DNA of 64,000 nt. Origin: Pigmentibacter ruber (lineage in GTDB: Bacteria > Bdellovibrionota_B > Oligoflexia > Silvanigrellales > Silvanigrellaceae). A program made the position numbers and the translations under genes. The notes under the pieces are model-generated. The model had not been told where the DNA came from. It did no database searches and saw only the letters and a list, made by a program, of their open reading frames with translations. Positions 1 to 9,512 of the stretch are shown here, piece by piece (position 1 is the stretch's first letter; the number at the start of each line of letters is the position of its first letter). Location of the stretch: the NCBI RefSeq assembly GCF_009792895.1, contig NZ_WSSC01000003.1, positions 372,001-436,000 on the forward strand. Direction: 5' to 3'.

Positions 1-1
1 T

Positions 2-574
2 TGTGGTGGAGGGCTTTTAGCAAATGATTTAGCTGAGATAAGCGACAACGTAACTGGAATTGATATTTTTGAAGAGTCATTAATCACTGCAAGAAAGTAT
101 AATAGACAAAAAAATGTTAATTATTTGAAAGGTAATGCTCTTGCCCTGCCCTTTGCAAATGAAACGTTTGATGTTGTTTGTATTTTAGATGTGCTTGAAC
201 ACGTTGATAATTATCAACTTGCTCTCAAAGAAGCTGTTAGGGTAGTGAAAAAGAGTGGGTTTATCTTTTTTCATACATTTAACAGAAATTTATTTACAAA
301 ATACTTTGTCATTAAAGCTATGGAATGGTTTGTCAAAGAAACACCTAAAAATTTACATGTTCATCATTTATTTATTAAACCTAGTGAGTTAACGTTCGAA
401 TTGAAAAAATTAAATTGTAATTTAATAGAAATGAAAGGTTTAAATCCCTCCTTTACTTTTAAAAATATCGTAAAATTAATTTGCAAAAAAGAAGTGGATG
501 AAAATTTTAAATTTACATTTTCTAAATTTCTCCATGCAGGATATATAGGATATTGCAGAAAATCTGGAGACTAA
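2..574 (+). CDS. UbiG-like class I SAM-dependent methyltransferase, 5' end cut by the window
   Basis: This is the C-terminal part of a class I SAM-dependent methyltransferase. The frame is open from base 2, so the first visible residues, CGGGLLANDLAE, are the glycine-rich SAM-binding motif I. They are followed by an acidic GIDIFEES motif, ALPFANETFDVV and VLEHV. The stretch FNRNLFTKYF and the later HHLFIKPSEL resemble the UbiG O-methyltransferase of ubiquinone synthesis. A related small-molecule methyltransferase cannot be excluded because the N-terminus is missing. An internal ATG at 161 or the TTG at 125 would lose motif I and is not the real start. The stop overlaps the stop of the convergent chemoreceptor by 4 bases. 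Confidence 0.75.
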   Translation, partial: CGGGLLANDLAEISDNVTGIDIFEESLITARKYNRQKNVNYLKGNALALPFANETFDVVCILDVLEHVDNYQLALKEAVRVVKKSGFIFFHTFNRNLFTKYFVIKAMEWFVKETPKNLHVHHLFIKPSELTFELKKLNCNLIEMKGLNPSFTFKNIVKLICKKEVDENFKFTFSKFLHAGYIGYCRKSGD

Positions 575-2067
575 GCTTGACCCATAATATAGCCTTGAAT
601 TTCTTTTGTAGTTTGTAAAAGCATTTCCCCTTGTTCAACCATTTTATTTGCAGTATTAGATGTTTCTGTTGCAGAAGTTTGATTTCTTTGCGTCGTTCTA
701 TCTATCTCAGTCATTGCTGTTGTAATTTGTCTTACACCAATTTCTTGTTCCTTTGTAGCAGAAGAAATTTGTTCAATGGCAGTGACCATGTTTATAATAT
801 CTTCAGAAATTTTTACGAAAGATTCTTGTACTTCTGTAGTAACTTGTTTGCCGTCTGAAATTCTACCTGTAGTAACACTTAGTATTTTATTTACTTCTTC
901 CTGACTTTTTACAATCAAATCTTGTATTTCTTTCGCGGATTTTCCACTTACTTTTGCTAAATTTCCAACTTCTTCTGCCACCACAGCAAAACCTTTTCCA
1001 TATTCACCTGCTCGGGCTGATTCAATAGAAGCATTTAATGATAGTAATTCTGTTTTTGAAACAATATCATTGATAACAGAAGTTTTTGCATGAATTTGAT
1101 TGATAATTTGGGCGATATTTTGCAATTGATTATTTGATTCCTGAATTGTGTCCATACTAGTCATAAGTTTTTTCATAGTGGACATATTATCTTCTGCTTT
1201 TTTAGATGCTTCTTTAGCTACTTCTGCTGATTGTTGTGCATTTTCGGAGGTTTTATTTACCATGCTGGTAATCTGGTTGATTGCTGCTGTTGTTTGATGG
1301 ACAGAAGCCGCTTGGGCAGAAACAGATTCTGTTAACACTTTTGAATTATTCATCAAGGTATTTGCTATTTCCATGGTACCATTTCCTTGATTTTTTAAAC
1401 TCACTAAAGACTTTTGAATATCCTTAGATAACTTAACAATTGAAATTATAATTGCAATTGAAATTAATACAGATACAACTAAAACAACTGACATAGTAAT
1501 AATAGTAATACTTGTTAAGTTTTCACCTTTCATTGTGGAGTCTTTTCCACCTTTTATATTAAATTTTTCTTCTTTGCCAAGGGTTTCTAAAAAGTTAAAT
1601 AAGGCTGGTCTGCCTACTTTATAGTAATGATTTAATGCTTCAAGCCCCCTTCTTTCTTTTACTAAATCTAACTCTTGATTTAAAGAAGTTAAATATTCTT
1701 TATAAGTAGCCAAAGTATCTTCATATAGCTTTTCCTCCCCTGGTGATATAAGGGGCTTATAGTCAACAAATGATTTATCAATGGCAGCTTTAAATTTATT
1801 AATATCTTCTATATTTGCTACATACTTGTCTCTTTGGCCAGCTATACTATCTGCAATAACAAGGACAACCCGTCTTGATAAATTACCAATGGTGACATTT
1901 AAATCAGAAAAAGCAGCAATACTTGGCATCCAACTTAAGCCTGTTTCACTTGCATATTCTTGGGTTTTTTTGATCATAAACATACAATACAAACAAGCAA
2001 ATAAAATTAAAAAAATGAGCATTGAAACAGACGTAATAATTTTAAAAGCCAAACTTTTTTTTCGCAT
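571..2067 (-). CDS. Methyl-accepting chemotaxis protein (tandem copy 1 of 3)
   Basis: Transmembrane chemoreceptor that senses a ligand in the periplasm and controls the CheA kinase. It is 498 residues long. TM1 lies at about residues 10-32. A helical periplasmic domain of roughly 150 residues follows, of the four-helix-bundle type. TM2 lies at about 187-212. The cytoplasmic signalling domain has the conserved hairpin tip [20 protein letters not shown] and the following [12 protein letters not shown]. The stretch between TM2 and the signalling helices is too short for a clear HAMP domain. GGAG lies 8 bases before the ATG. It is the most divergent of three adjacent paralogues on the same strand, all starting with KSLAFKI. 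The ligand cannot be predicted. Confidence 0.93.
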   Translation of the reverse strand: MRKKSLAFKIITSVSMLIFLILFACLYCMFMIKKTQEYASETGLSWMPSIAAFSDLNVTIGNLSRRVVLVIADSIAGQRDKYVANIEDINKFKAAIDKSFVDYKPLISPGEEKLYEDTLATYKEYLTSLNQELDLVKERRGLEALNHYYKVGRPALFNFLETLGKEEKFNIKGGKDSTMKGENLTSITIITMSVVLVVSVLISIAIIISIVKLSKDIQKSLVSLKNQGNGTMEIANTLMNNSKVLTESVSAQAASVHQTTAAINQITSMVNKTSENAQQSAEVAKEASKKAEDNMSTMKKLMTSMDTIQESNNQLQNIAQIINQIHAKTSVINDIVSKTELLSLNASIESARAGEYGKGFAVVAEEVGNLAKVSGKSAKEIQDLIVKSQEEVNKILSVTTGRISDGKQVTTEVQESFVKISEDIINMVTAIEQISSATKEQEIGVRQITTAMTEIDRTTQRNQTSATETSNTANKMVEQGEMLLQTTKEIQGYIMGQA

Positions 2068-2177
2068 TTATGGCACTCCATGCTATTCATTTTTCTATTG
2101 TAAACGTTTTATTTTTTATGGAGAATTTTATAGCATTGGTGCCAAAGAAATGACTTAAATAAATGAAGAAAAAGGGT

Positions 2178-3686
2178 TTAAGCTGCTTTTTTCCCCATAA
2201 TGAGACCTTCAATAATTTGTGTAGTTAACTGAAGTTTTTCGCCTTGTTCTACAAGTTCATTAGAAGATTGTGCAGTTTCATTCACTGAAGCTTGGTTTCT
2301 TTGGGTTGCTTTATCAATTTCAGACATGGCAGTAGTAATTTGTCTGACACCAATATCTTGTTCTTTTGTCGCCGCAGAAATTTGTTCTATGACAGACACC
2401 ATGTTGATAATATCTTCAGAAATATGCAAGAACGATTCTTGCGCTTCAGTTGTAACTGTTTTCCCCTCAGAAACACGTTCCTTTGTTATTCCTAATATTT
2501 TATTTACTTCTTCTTGGCTTTTTACAATTAATTCTTGTATTTCATGGGCTGATTTTCCACTGATTTTTGCTAAGTTACCTACTTCTTCAGCCACCACAGC
2601 AAAGCCCTTGCCGTATTCACCCGCACGCGCGGATTCTATGGAGGCATTTAAAGAAAGAAGCTCTGTTTTGGACACAATGTCGTTAATAACAGAAGTTTTT
2701 GCATGAATTTGATTGATAATTTCTGCAATATTTTGCAATTGATTGTTAGACTCTTGAATGGTTTCCATACTATTCACAAGTTTTTTCATTGTCTCTTGGC
2801 TATTTTCCGCTTTTTGCGAAGCGCCTTTTGCCACTTGGGTAGATTGTTCTGCATTTTCAGAAGTTTTATTTACCATGCTGGTAATTTCATTAATTGCTGC
2901 AGTGGTTTCATGCACCGAAGCAGCTTGTTCTGTTACTGATTCCGATAAGGACTGTGAGTTGTGCATTAAAACCTTGGAAATTTTCATGGTTACTTCGCCT
3001 TGTTTCTTCAGGCTTTCAATGGATTCTCTGATTGATTTTGTAATTCCTAAAATAACTACTGCAATGGCAGCACTAATGAGTAACGCTATTATTATTACTA
3101 TTGTCATTGTCCAGTTCGTGACAGAAGTTAAGCCTGAACCCTGTTTACTTGCGGTATCAGCGCCTTTTAAGTTAAATTCAGATTCTTTAATAATTTTTTC
3201 ATTAAATTTAAATAATAATGGTCTTCCAATTTCATTATAGTGTTTTAAAGCTTCTAAACCTTTATTTTCTTTTACTAAATTAAATTCATGTTCAAAAGAC
3301 TGAATATATTCTTTATAAGCGTCCATAGTTTCTTTATAAAAACTATCTTCTCCCGGAGCAATAAGGCCATTTTTTTGATAATTGGTTAATTCGGTATCCA
3401 ATTGATCTTTGAATTTTTTTAGATCTTCTGTGTTTTTTGCTAACCGCTCGGTTTGGTTGGCTACACTATCACCTATCACAAGCACTGCTCTACGAGATAA
3501 ATTACCCACATATAAATTGACTCTACCAAAGGATTCAATACTTGGCAGCCAATTTGTTGCAACATCGTTAGCATAGACTTGGGTTTTGTTGATCATCAAT
3601 ATAGAGTATATACATGAAAACAAAAGCAGGGAAATTAAAATACCTATTGAAAAGAAAATTTTAAAGGCTAAACTTTTATTTGCCAT
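2178..3686 (-). CDS. Methyl-accepting chemotaxis protein (tandem copy 2 of 3)
   Basis: Chemoreceptor with the same plan as its two neighbours: an N-terminal TM helix at about residues 10-31, a periplasmic helical sensor, TM2 at about 190-214, and a cytoplasmic methyl-accepting domain with the [20 protein letters not shown] tip. I chose the ATG four codons inside the longest frame. GGAG then sits 6 bases upstream, and the protein becomes [10 protein letters not shown] with 502 residues, the same length as copy 3. The signalling half is nearly identical to copy 3, including the [20 protein letters not shown] run. The periplasmic half is clearly more divergent, as expected if sensing has diversified while coupling to CheA/CheW is kept. 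Confidence 0.93.
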   Translation of the reverse strand: MANKSLAFKIFFSIGILISLLLFSCIYSILMINKTQVYANDVATNWLPSIESFGRVNLYVGNLSRRAVLVIGDSVANQTERLAKNTEDLKKFKDQLDTELTNYQKNGLIAPGEDSFYKETMDAYKEYIQSFEHEFNLVKENKGLEALKHYNEIGRPLLFKFNEKIIKESEFNLKGADTASKQGSGLTSVTNWTMTIVIIIALLISAAIAVVILGITKSIRESIESLKKQGEVTMKISKVLMHNSQSLSESVTEQAASVHETTAAINEITSMVNKTSENAEQSTQVAKGASQKAENSQETMKKLVNSMETIQESNNQLQNIAEIINQIHAKTSVINDIVSKTELLSLNASIESARAGEYGKGFAVVAEEVGNLAKISGKSAHEIQELIVKSQEEVNKILGITKERVSEGKTVTTEAQESFLHISEDIINMVSVIEQISAATKEQDIGVRQITTAMSEIDKATQRNQASVNETAQSSNELVEQGEKLQLTTQIIEGLIMGKKAA

Positions 3687-3766
3687 AGAGATCTCCATAA
3701 ACCAAAGTCATAATCTCAATCTATTTTCCTATCGGCAAAAATTCTGCTACTTTAATGAGTATTTTG

Positions 3767-5275
3767 TTAACTGACTTTTTTTCCAATAATCAGGTTTTCA
3801 ATTGCAATTGTGGTGGTTTGTAGCTTTTGCCCTTGTTCCACTAATTCGTTGGCAGACTGAGCTGTTTCGCTTACAGAGGCTTGATTGCGTTGAGTAGCGC
3901 GGTCTATTTCTGACATAGCAGTAGTAATTTGTCTTACACCTATGTCTTGTTCCTTTGTTGCTGCAGATATTTGTTCGATCACAGAAACCATGTTGATAAT
4001 GTCTTCTGAAATTTGTAAGAATGATTGTTGTGCTTCACCCGTAACTGATTTTCCTTCAGAAACACGTTCCTTTGTAATTCCTAATATTTTATTGACTTCT
4101 TCTTGGCTTTTTAAAATAAGCTCTTGTATTTCATGGGCTGATTTTCCACTAATCTTTGCTAAGTTCCCAACTTCTTCGGCCACAACCGCAAACCCTTTTC
4201 CAACTTCGCCGGCTCTTGCAGATTCTATTGAAGCATTTAAAGACAATAATTCTGTTTTTGAAACGATATCATTAATGACTGATGTTTTTGTATGAATTTG
4301 TTTTATAATTTCTGCAATATTTTGCAGTTGATTATTTGATTCTTGAATTGTTTCCATGCTGTTAACTAATTTTTTCATGGTTTCTTGGCTATTTTCAGCT
4401 TTTTGCGAAGCATTTTTTGCAACTTGTGTTGACTGTTCGGCATTTTCAGAGGTTTTATTCACCATGCTGGTAATTTCGTTAATAGCTGCTGTGGTTTCGT
4501 GTACTGCAGCGGCTTGTTCCGATACTGAGTCAGATAAACCCTTTGAATTTTGTTTTAAAGCTTCTGAAATTTTCATTGTGACTTCAGACTGTTTCTTTAA
4601 ACTTTCAATGGATTGCTGAATAGAACGAGTGATTGAATTGATTAAAAGAATTATCCCTATGCTTATTATCATAGATGCTATAATAACTACTGTCATAGTA
4701 ATATTTGTAACGGCTGTTAATGAGCTTCCTTGTTTTGTGGAATCTTCTGCTCCTTTAATATTAAAATCAATTTCTTTATCCATAACACTAATAAATTTAT
4801 TTAATTCTTCTCTACCTATTGCATTGTAGTGTTCTAAGGCTTCAATATTTTTTCCTTCTTTAAGTAACTTAAGCTCATTTTCAAAAGTTAAGGAATAGTT
4901 TTTATAAGCATTCATTGTTTCTTTATAAAATCCTTCTTCCCCTGCTGCTAGTAACCCGCTTTTTTCATAATTTTTCAGGGATTCTTCTAGTTGATTTTTA
5001 TATTTAGTTATAAATTCTTCATTTTTTGCTAAATTTTCTTGCTTATTTCCCAAAGAGTCAGAAATATTTGCAGTTACGCGACGGGATAAATTACCTGTAA
5101 TTTTCATTATTTCACTAAAAGCACTAATACTAGGTAACCAGTTCTTTGCTGTTTCTTGCGCATAAACTTGGGTTTTATTGATCATCGATATCGCATAAAA
5201 ACAAGAAAATAGTATTAATACTATTAGCAAACTAATTGAAGTATAAATTTTAAAAGCAAGACTTTTGCCAGCCAT
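3767..5275 (-). CDS. Methyl-accepting chemotaxis protein (tandem copy 3 of 3)
   Basis: Chemoreceptor of 502 residues, first in the transcribed order of the three-gene array. TM1 lies at about residues 10-31 and TM2 at about 192-215. The periplasmic region carries the [19 protein letters not shown] stretch also seen in copy 2, so the sensors share a fold. The signalling domain has [20 protein letters not shown] and the [14 protein letters not shown] hairpin. The EYGK of the other copies is EVGK here. No HAMP domain is evident. The ribosome site is weak (GAGAG about 8 bases upstream of the ATG). The 199-base AT-rich gap upstream probably holds a promoter. Gaps of 80 to 110 bases separate the copies, so they may be co-transcribed. 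Confidence 0.93.
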   Translation of the reverse strand: MAGKSLAFKIYTSISLLIVLILFSCFYAISMINKTQVYAQETAKNWLPSISAFSEIMKITGNLSRRVTANISDSLGNKQENLAKNEEFITKYKNQLEESLKNYEKSGLLAAGEEGFYKETMNAYKNYSLTFENELKLLKEGKNIEALEHYNAIGREELNKFISVMDKEIDFNIKGAEDSTKQGSSLTAVTNITMTVVIIASMIISIGIILLINSITRSIQQSIESLKKQSEVTMKISEALKQNSKGLSDSVSEQAAAVHETTAAINEITSMVNKTSENAEQSTQVAKNASQKAENSQETMKKLVNSMETIQESNNQLQNIAEIIKQIHTKTSVINDIVSKTELLSLNASIESARAGEVGKGFAVVAEEVGNLAKISGKSAHEIQELILKSQEEVNKILGITKERVSEGKSVTGEAQQSFLQISEDIINMVSVIEQISAATKEQDIGVRQITTAMSEIDRATQRNQASVSETAQSANELVEQGQKLQTTTIAIENLIIGKKVS

Positions 5276-5474
5276 GTTAAACTCTCAGTGCAAAAAGTTA
5301 ACAAACAAATTAACTAACAAGTTTCGTATCGGTACAAAGTTAAGTTATTTTATAAAATATTTAAATCTAGATTTTAATGTATTAATATTAAGTATTTACA
5401 ATTTAATTGACTAATTGAACATTTTAATTTTTAATTACTTAATCATTAGTTACTAAAATTTTAATCAATTGTTA

Positions 5475-8400
5475 CTATGAAATGAATGGAATTTTTTTAG
5501 GAAATTTAAACTTAATCAGCAAACTATAAACACATGGAACAACAACTAAAGTTAAAAGTGTTGATGAAATCAGTCCGCCCGTGACAGTTACTCCTAAGTT
5601 CGAATATGCTTCATGCCCTGCTCCCGTTCCAAAAATAAGCGGAAGCATGCCAGCAATCATGGTGAGTGTCGTCATTAAAATTGGACGCAAACGAACAACA
5701 GCAGCTTCAAGCAAAGCTTTGTCGACATCTATTCCTTCAGCAATTTTTTGTTGGGCAAATTCAATAAGTAAAATAGCATTTTTCGTCACGAGACCTAAAA
5801 GCAAAATAATACCAATCATCGCAAAAATAGTTAAGGATTGTCCTGCAATTAATATTGCTAAAAATGCTCCAGAAAAAGAAAGGGGAATACTAAATAATAT
5901 TGCTAGGGGAGCTTTAAAATTTTCAAACTGTGCACTTAATACAATAAAAATAAAGGCTAATGCTAACAGTAATGCTTTACTTACGGTACCACTTGTTTCA
6001 TCTAATAATTCTGTTTGCCCACCATAAGAAGTATCAATAGATTTTGGCTTTGTCTCAGCAATATATTTGTTTATTTGGGTCATTATTTTTCCTAGATCTT
6101 TTCCAAAGTAGTCTGCTGAAATTGTTACATTGGTAATACCATTGATATGTTTAATATTTGGTTCTATTGCGACTTTTTCTATACTTGCAACTGAACTTAA
6201 CAACACAGGATCTCCTTTTTCCGAAAATATAAAAATTCCAGCAAGGCTATTTAGTGTTTGTTCTTTTTTTGTTGGTATTAAAATTTTAATATCAAAATAT
6301 CTACCTTCAGCATAATAATCACCAACTTTTTCTCCTTTATATAAAAGCTGTAAAGTCTCGGCAATATTGCTAGGAGACACTCCTAGTGAAGCCGCTTTGA
6401 TAAAATCTGGTGTAACTCGATATTCATATGCGGCATCGCTGACAGAACTTTCTGGGGTGCCGATATCTTTAATTTTTGTAATATGCTGTAAAACTTTTTT
6501 TGAATATTCATATAATCCTTGGGAATCTGTTGAATATAAATCTAGATATATGGCACTATTGTACCCATTTCCACCAATTTTTTCATTAGGATTGCGTATA
6601 AACTTGCTTGCTGATTCATTCAGTCTTTGAGTGAATTCATTTGTTGAATAATTTCTTTTTTTAGGATCTACTAATTTAATTGTAAAACTTAGAGATGAAG
6701 CTGAGTCATTGTTACTTCCAACATTCATGATGATATCTGTTGTACCTGGATAAGTGCGTATGTGATCGCGTATTTCTTTCCCACGTCTAATTGCCTCTTC
6801 TAAAGGTGTTCCTTGGGCTAATTGAAAGGAAAAATAACTCACACTTTCATCTTCAGTTGGTTGAAATTTTGTCGGAACAAATTTTAATAAAAATAAACTC
6901 AAGACAAAAATTAAAATCCCAACTAGTAGAGTTGTTTTTTTCTTTTGCAAAGAATATTTTAATATTTTTTGGTAATTATTTTGGAATACATGAAAAAAAT
7001 GGTTAAACTTAATTTGCCATTGTATTTCTTTTGAATGGAATGGTTGTTTAGTGCCAAGCTTACTACTTAGCATGGGCACTACTGTAAATGCTACAAATAA
7101 TGAAATAAGAACGGCAACAGAGACCGTCAGTCCAAATTCATAAAAATAGCGACCAATAATTCCTTCCATATAAGCAACTGGAACAAAAACTGCTGCAATG
7201 GCTAAAGTAACAGCTATGGCCGCTAAACCAATTTCTTGGGAGCCATCTATTGCAGCTGTAAGAGCAGATTTGCCCATAACTTTATGTCTGTGAATATTTT
7301 CAATCACCACAATAGCATCATCAACTAAAATTCCAATTGAAAGAGTTAAGGCAAGAAGTGTCATGAAGTTTAAAGTAAAACCTAAGTAATTTATAATAGC
7401 TAAAGTACCAATAATAGATGTTGGGATAGCAATTGAGCAAATAAAAGTATTACGCCAGTCATGTAAAAAAAGATACACTACAAGAATTGCAAGAATTGAA
7501 CCTAAAATAATATCAAACCTGACGTTTTTATATGACTCATTGATATAAATTGAGTCATCAAAGTTTATAGATATGTGCATTTTATCTTTGTTTGTTTTAT
7601 TTAAATTTTCTACTAATTTTCTTAACTGAGAAGCTGTTTCTACAATATTTCCTTTTGATTCTTTAATAATATTAATCACAATACTTTTTTTACCGTTTAC
7701 TTCGCTGTAATTTGTTACTTCAGCATGGGTGTCTTGAATAGTGGCAAAATCTTCTACCCTAATAAGCGGTTTGTCTTTTTGCGCAATGGGAATTTTTGCA
7801 ATTAAGTCTAGTGAACTTGGAATAGTATTAGTAATAATACTAAATTGTGAATCTGAATTTCTCAGAACTCCGCTAGGTTTATTCACAATTTGTGAATTAA
7901 TTTCTTTTTTTATTTGATTGGGATTTAAATGGAGTGCATTTAATATGGAAGGATTTAAGTTAATATGAATTTCTCTCTGTATTGTTCCCGAAATATTAAC
8001 TTGCCCTACTCCACTAATTCTTTGGAGTAAAGGTTTTAATTCTTTGTTAACATATGTTGATAAATCTTGCTCTGACATTTTATCACTAGTAATATCAAAA
8101 GTCATAAAAGGTCTGGCACTATTTTTTACTTTAAAGATAGAGGGTTTTTCAGCATCTTTTGGAAACTCAATAGCACCTATTGCATTTCTTACATCAGCTG
8201 TTGCTTTATCAATATCTACATTTAAATGGAATTCTAAAAATACACTGGCAAAGTCTTGACCAGCTGTACCATCTATTTTTTTTAAGCCTGGTAAACTTTT
8301 AAACGCTTCTTCCATTGGATTTAATAATAATTGTTCAGCGGTTTTGGGATTCATACCTTTGTAAGTTACGCTAGCAGAAACATAAGGAAGGTCGACATTG

Positions 8401-8513
8401 GGATCTCTGTCAATTCCTATATTTGCAAATGCAAGCAAACCAAAAATAATGACGACTATGTTTAACATTGAGGAAAAATAGGGACGTTTCACCGATACAG
8501 TTGAAAGAAACAT
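5475..8513 (-). CDS. RND-family efflux pump inner-membrane transporter (AcrB/MdtB type)
   Basis: Proton-driven trimeric inner-membrane pump that extrudes drugs or other small molecules through a TolC channel. The 1012-residue length is typical of the HAE-type RND family. TM1 is near residues 12-32. The first large porter loop contains DVRNAIGAIEFPKDAEKP. The proton-relay Asp pair is in SIGILVDDAIVVIENI near residues 398-399, and the matching lysine is in GLVTKNAILLIEFAQQ near the C-terminal end. The second half repeats the fold after about residue 510. It is the last gene of an operon: outer-membrane channel, adaptor, then pump, with a 15-base gap after the adaptor. The paired Asp residues argue for a drug/hydrophobe pump rather than a heavy-metal one. 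Substrates cannot be told. Confidence 0.93.
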   Translation of the reverse strand: MFLSTVSVKRPYFSSMLNIVVIIFGLLAFANIGIDRDPNVDLPYVSASVTYKGMNPKTAEQLLLNPMEEAFKSLPGLKKIDGTAGQDFASVFLEFHLNVDIDKATADVRNAIGAIEFPKDAEKPSIFKVKNSARPFMTFDITSDKMSEQDLSTYVNKELKPLLQRISGVGQVNISGTIQREIHINLNPSILNALHLNPNQIKKEINSQIVNKPSGVLRNSDSQFSIITNTIPSSLDLIAKIPIAQKDKPLIRVEDFATIQDTHAEVTNYSEVNGKKSIVINIIKESKGNIVETASQLRKLVENLNKTNKDKMHISINFDDSIYINESYKNVRFDIILGSILAILVVYLFLHDWRNTFICSIAIPTSIIGTLAIINYLGFTLNFMTLLALTLSIGILVDDAIVVIENIHRHKVMGKSALTAAIDGSQEIGLAAIAVTLAIAAVFVPVAYMEGIIGRYFYEFGLTVSVAVLISLFVAFTVVPMLSSKLGTKQPFHSKEIQWQIKFNHFFHVFQNNYQKILKYSLQKKKTTLLVGILIFVLSLFLLKFVPTKFQPTEDESVSYFSFQLAQGTPLEEAIRRGKEIRDHIRTYPGTTDIIMNVGSNNDSASSLSFTIKLVDPKKRNYSTNEFTQRLNESASKFIRNPNEKIGGNGYNSAIYLDLYSTDSQGLYEYSKKVLQHITKIKDIGTPESSVSDAAYEYRVTPDFIKAASLGVSPSNIAETLQLLYKGEKVGDYYAEGRYFDIKILIPTKKEQTLNSLAGIFIFSEKGDPVLLSSVASIEKVAIEPNIKHINGITNVTISADYFGKDLGKIMTQINKYIAETKPKSIDTSYGGQTELLDETSGTVSKALLLALAFIFIVLSAQFENFKAPLAILFSIPLSFSGAFLAILIAGQSLTIFAMIGIILLLGLVTKNAILLIEFAQQKIAEGIDVDKALLEAAVVRLRPILMTTLTMIAGMLPLIFGTGAGHEAYSNLGVTVTGGLISSTLLTLVVVPCVYSLLIKFKFPKKIPFIS

Positions 8514-8528
8514 TTTTAATCTCTTTTT

Positions 8529-9512
8529 TTAGGGGTTAAGTTTTATTTCTAAATAAACACCGGGGATCAATTTTTCACTGACACTAAGAATTTCTGCATA
8601 TACATCAAAAGTTTTTGAAGAAGAATCGATAACAGAAACAACTCTTTTAATTTCGGCTTCACCAGAAGCTTTTGAAATAGGTTCTTGAAATTTAAATTTC
8701 ATACCTGTCTTAAATTTACTATAGTAAGTAACAGGAATTTGTGCGTAAATTTTATAATTTTTTGCTTCAGTAATCTGAAAAATAGCAGTCCCAGCAGTAA
8801 CATAATCACCTACTGATTTTTCAACTTTGGTAATTATTCCTTCAAAGGGTGAAGCTATTTTTGTAGATTTTAAAATATACTCTTTTCCTTCCAAACTTGC
8901 CTTGGCTGATTGATACTCCAGGTCTTTTGTCTTTAAGATATTTTTTTCTTTCTCTAAAGTAGCAGAGTTTATAATTCCACTGCTTAACTGTTTTTCTAAT
9001 CTTTCTACAGTTTTTTGTTGTTGTTCAAGAGCCAATTTTTTTAACTCAACATCAATTTTTGCAGTTTTTACATCTATTATGGCATTATTATCTTCTAGTG
9101 AAGCTAGAATTTGCCCTTGTTTTACTTTTTCTCCAGCTCGATAGTAAATATTTGTAATTCTACCATTTGTTAAAAAACTAAGCGCACTTTGATTTTCTGC
9201 TTTTAATATTGCAGGAATAATAGGAACGATATTATTATCAGCATTAGTATTTTTTACTTCAGTAGTTTTTTGATTCTGTGGATTAATGTTATCTTTTATT
9301 TCAACAATAGAATTGGATTTAGTGGGTTCTGAATTATTTGCTTGTTTACTTTCAGAAGAGTTATTTTTAGGTTCTTCTTTTTTATTACTTGCTTGTAAAT
9401 TTTTTGTTTCCTCAGGGGGTAACGATGCTTTCTCGCCTTTTTTTGTACAAAAGACAAATAAATTTGAGAAAATAACCATAAATACTGAAATCATTATTTT
9501 TTTATAAATCAT
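8529..9512 (-). CDS. RND efflux periplasmic adaptor (membrane fusion protein, HlyD/AcrA family)
   Basis: Adaptor that joins the RND pump to the outer-membrane channel. It has 327 residues. The N-terminus is a hydrophobic signal segment ending in FVFC, so it may be lipid-anchored like AcrA, although this lipobox is imperfect. Residues about 30-90 form an unusual low-complexity linker rich in Asn, Lys, Ser and Glu. The biotinyl-lipoyl-like half appears as GRITNIYYRAGEKVKQGQIL. An alpha-hairpin follows, then the second half STKIASPFEGIITKVEKSVGDYV and a beta-barrel domain to the C-terminus. Its start overlaps the channel gene's stop by 4 bases, indicating translational coupling. Confidence 0.9.
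   Translation of the reverse strand: MIYKKIMISVFMVIFSNLFVFCTKKGEKASLPPEETKNLQASNKKEEPKNNSSESKQANNSEPTKSNSIVEIKDNINPQNQKTTEVKNTNADNNIVPIIPAILKAENQSALSFLTNGRITNIYYRAGEKVKQGQILASLEDNNAIIDVKTAKIDVELKKLALEQQQKTVERLEKQLSSGIINSATLEKEKNILKTKDLEYQSAKASLEGKEYILKSTKIASPFEGIITKVEKSVGDYVTAGTAIFQITEAKNYKIYAQIPVTYYSKFKTGMKFKFQEPISKASGEAEIKRVVSVIDSSSKTFDVYAEILSVSEKLIPGVYLEIKLNP

Noticed and set aside
1781-4829. Several 60-160 codon plus-strand frames opposite the chemoreceptors
   Set aside because: Antisense shadows that recur in parallel positions in the paralogues because the genes are similar.
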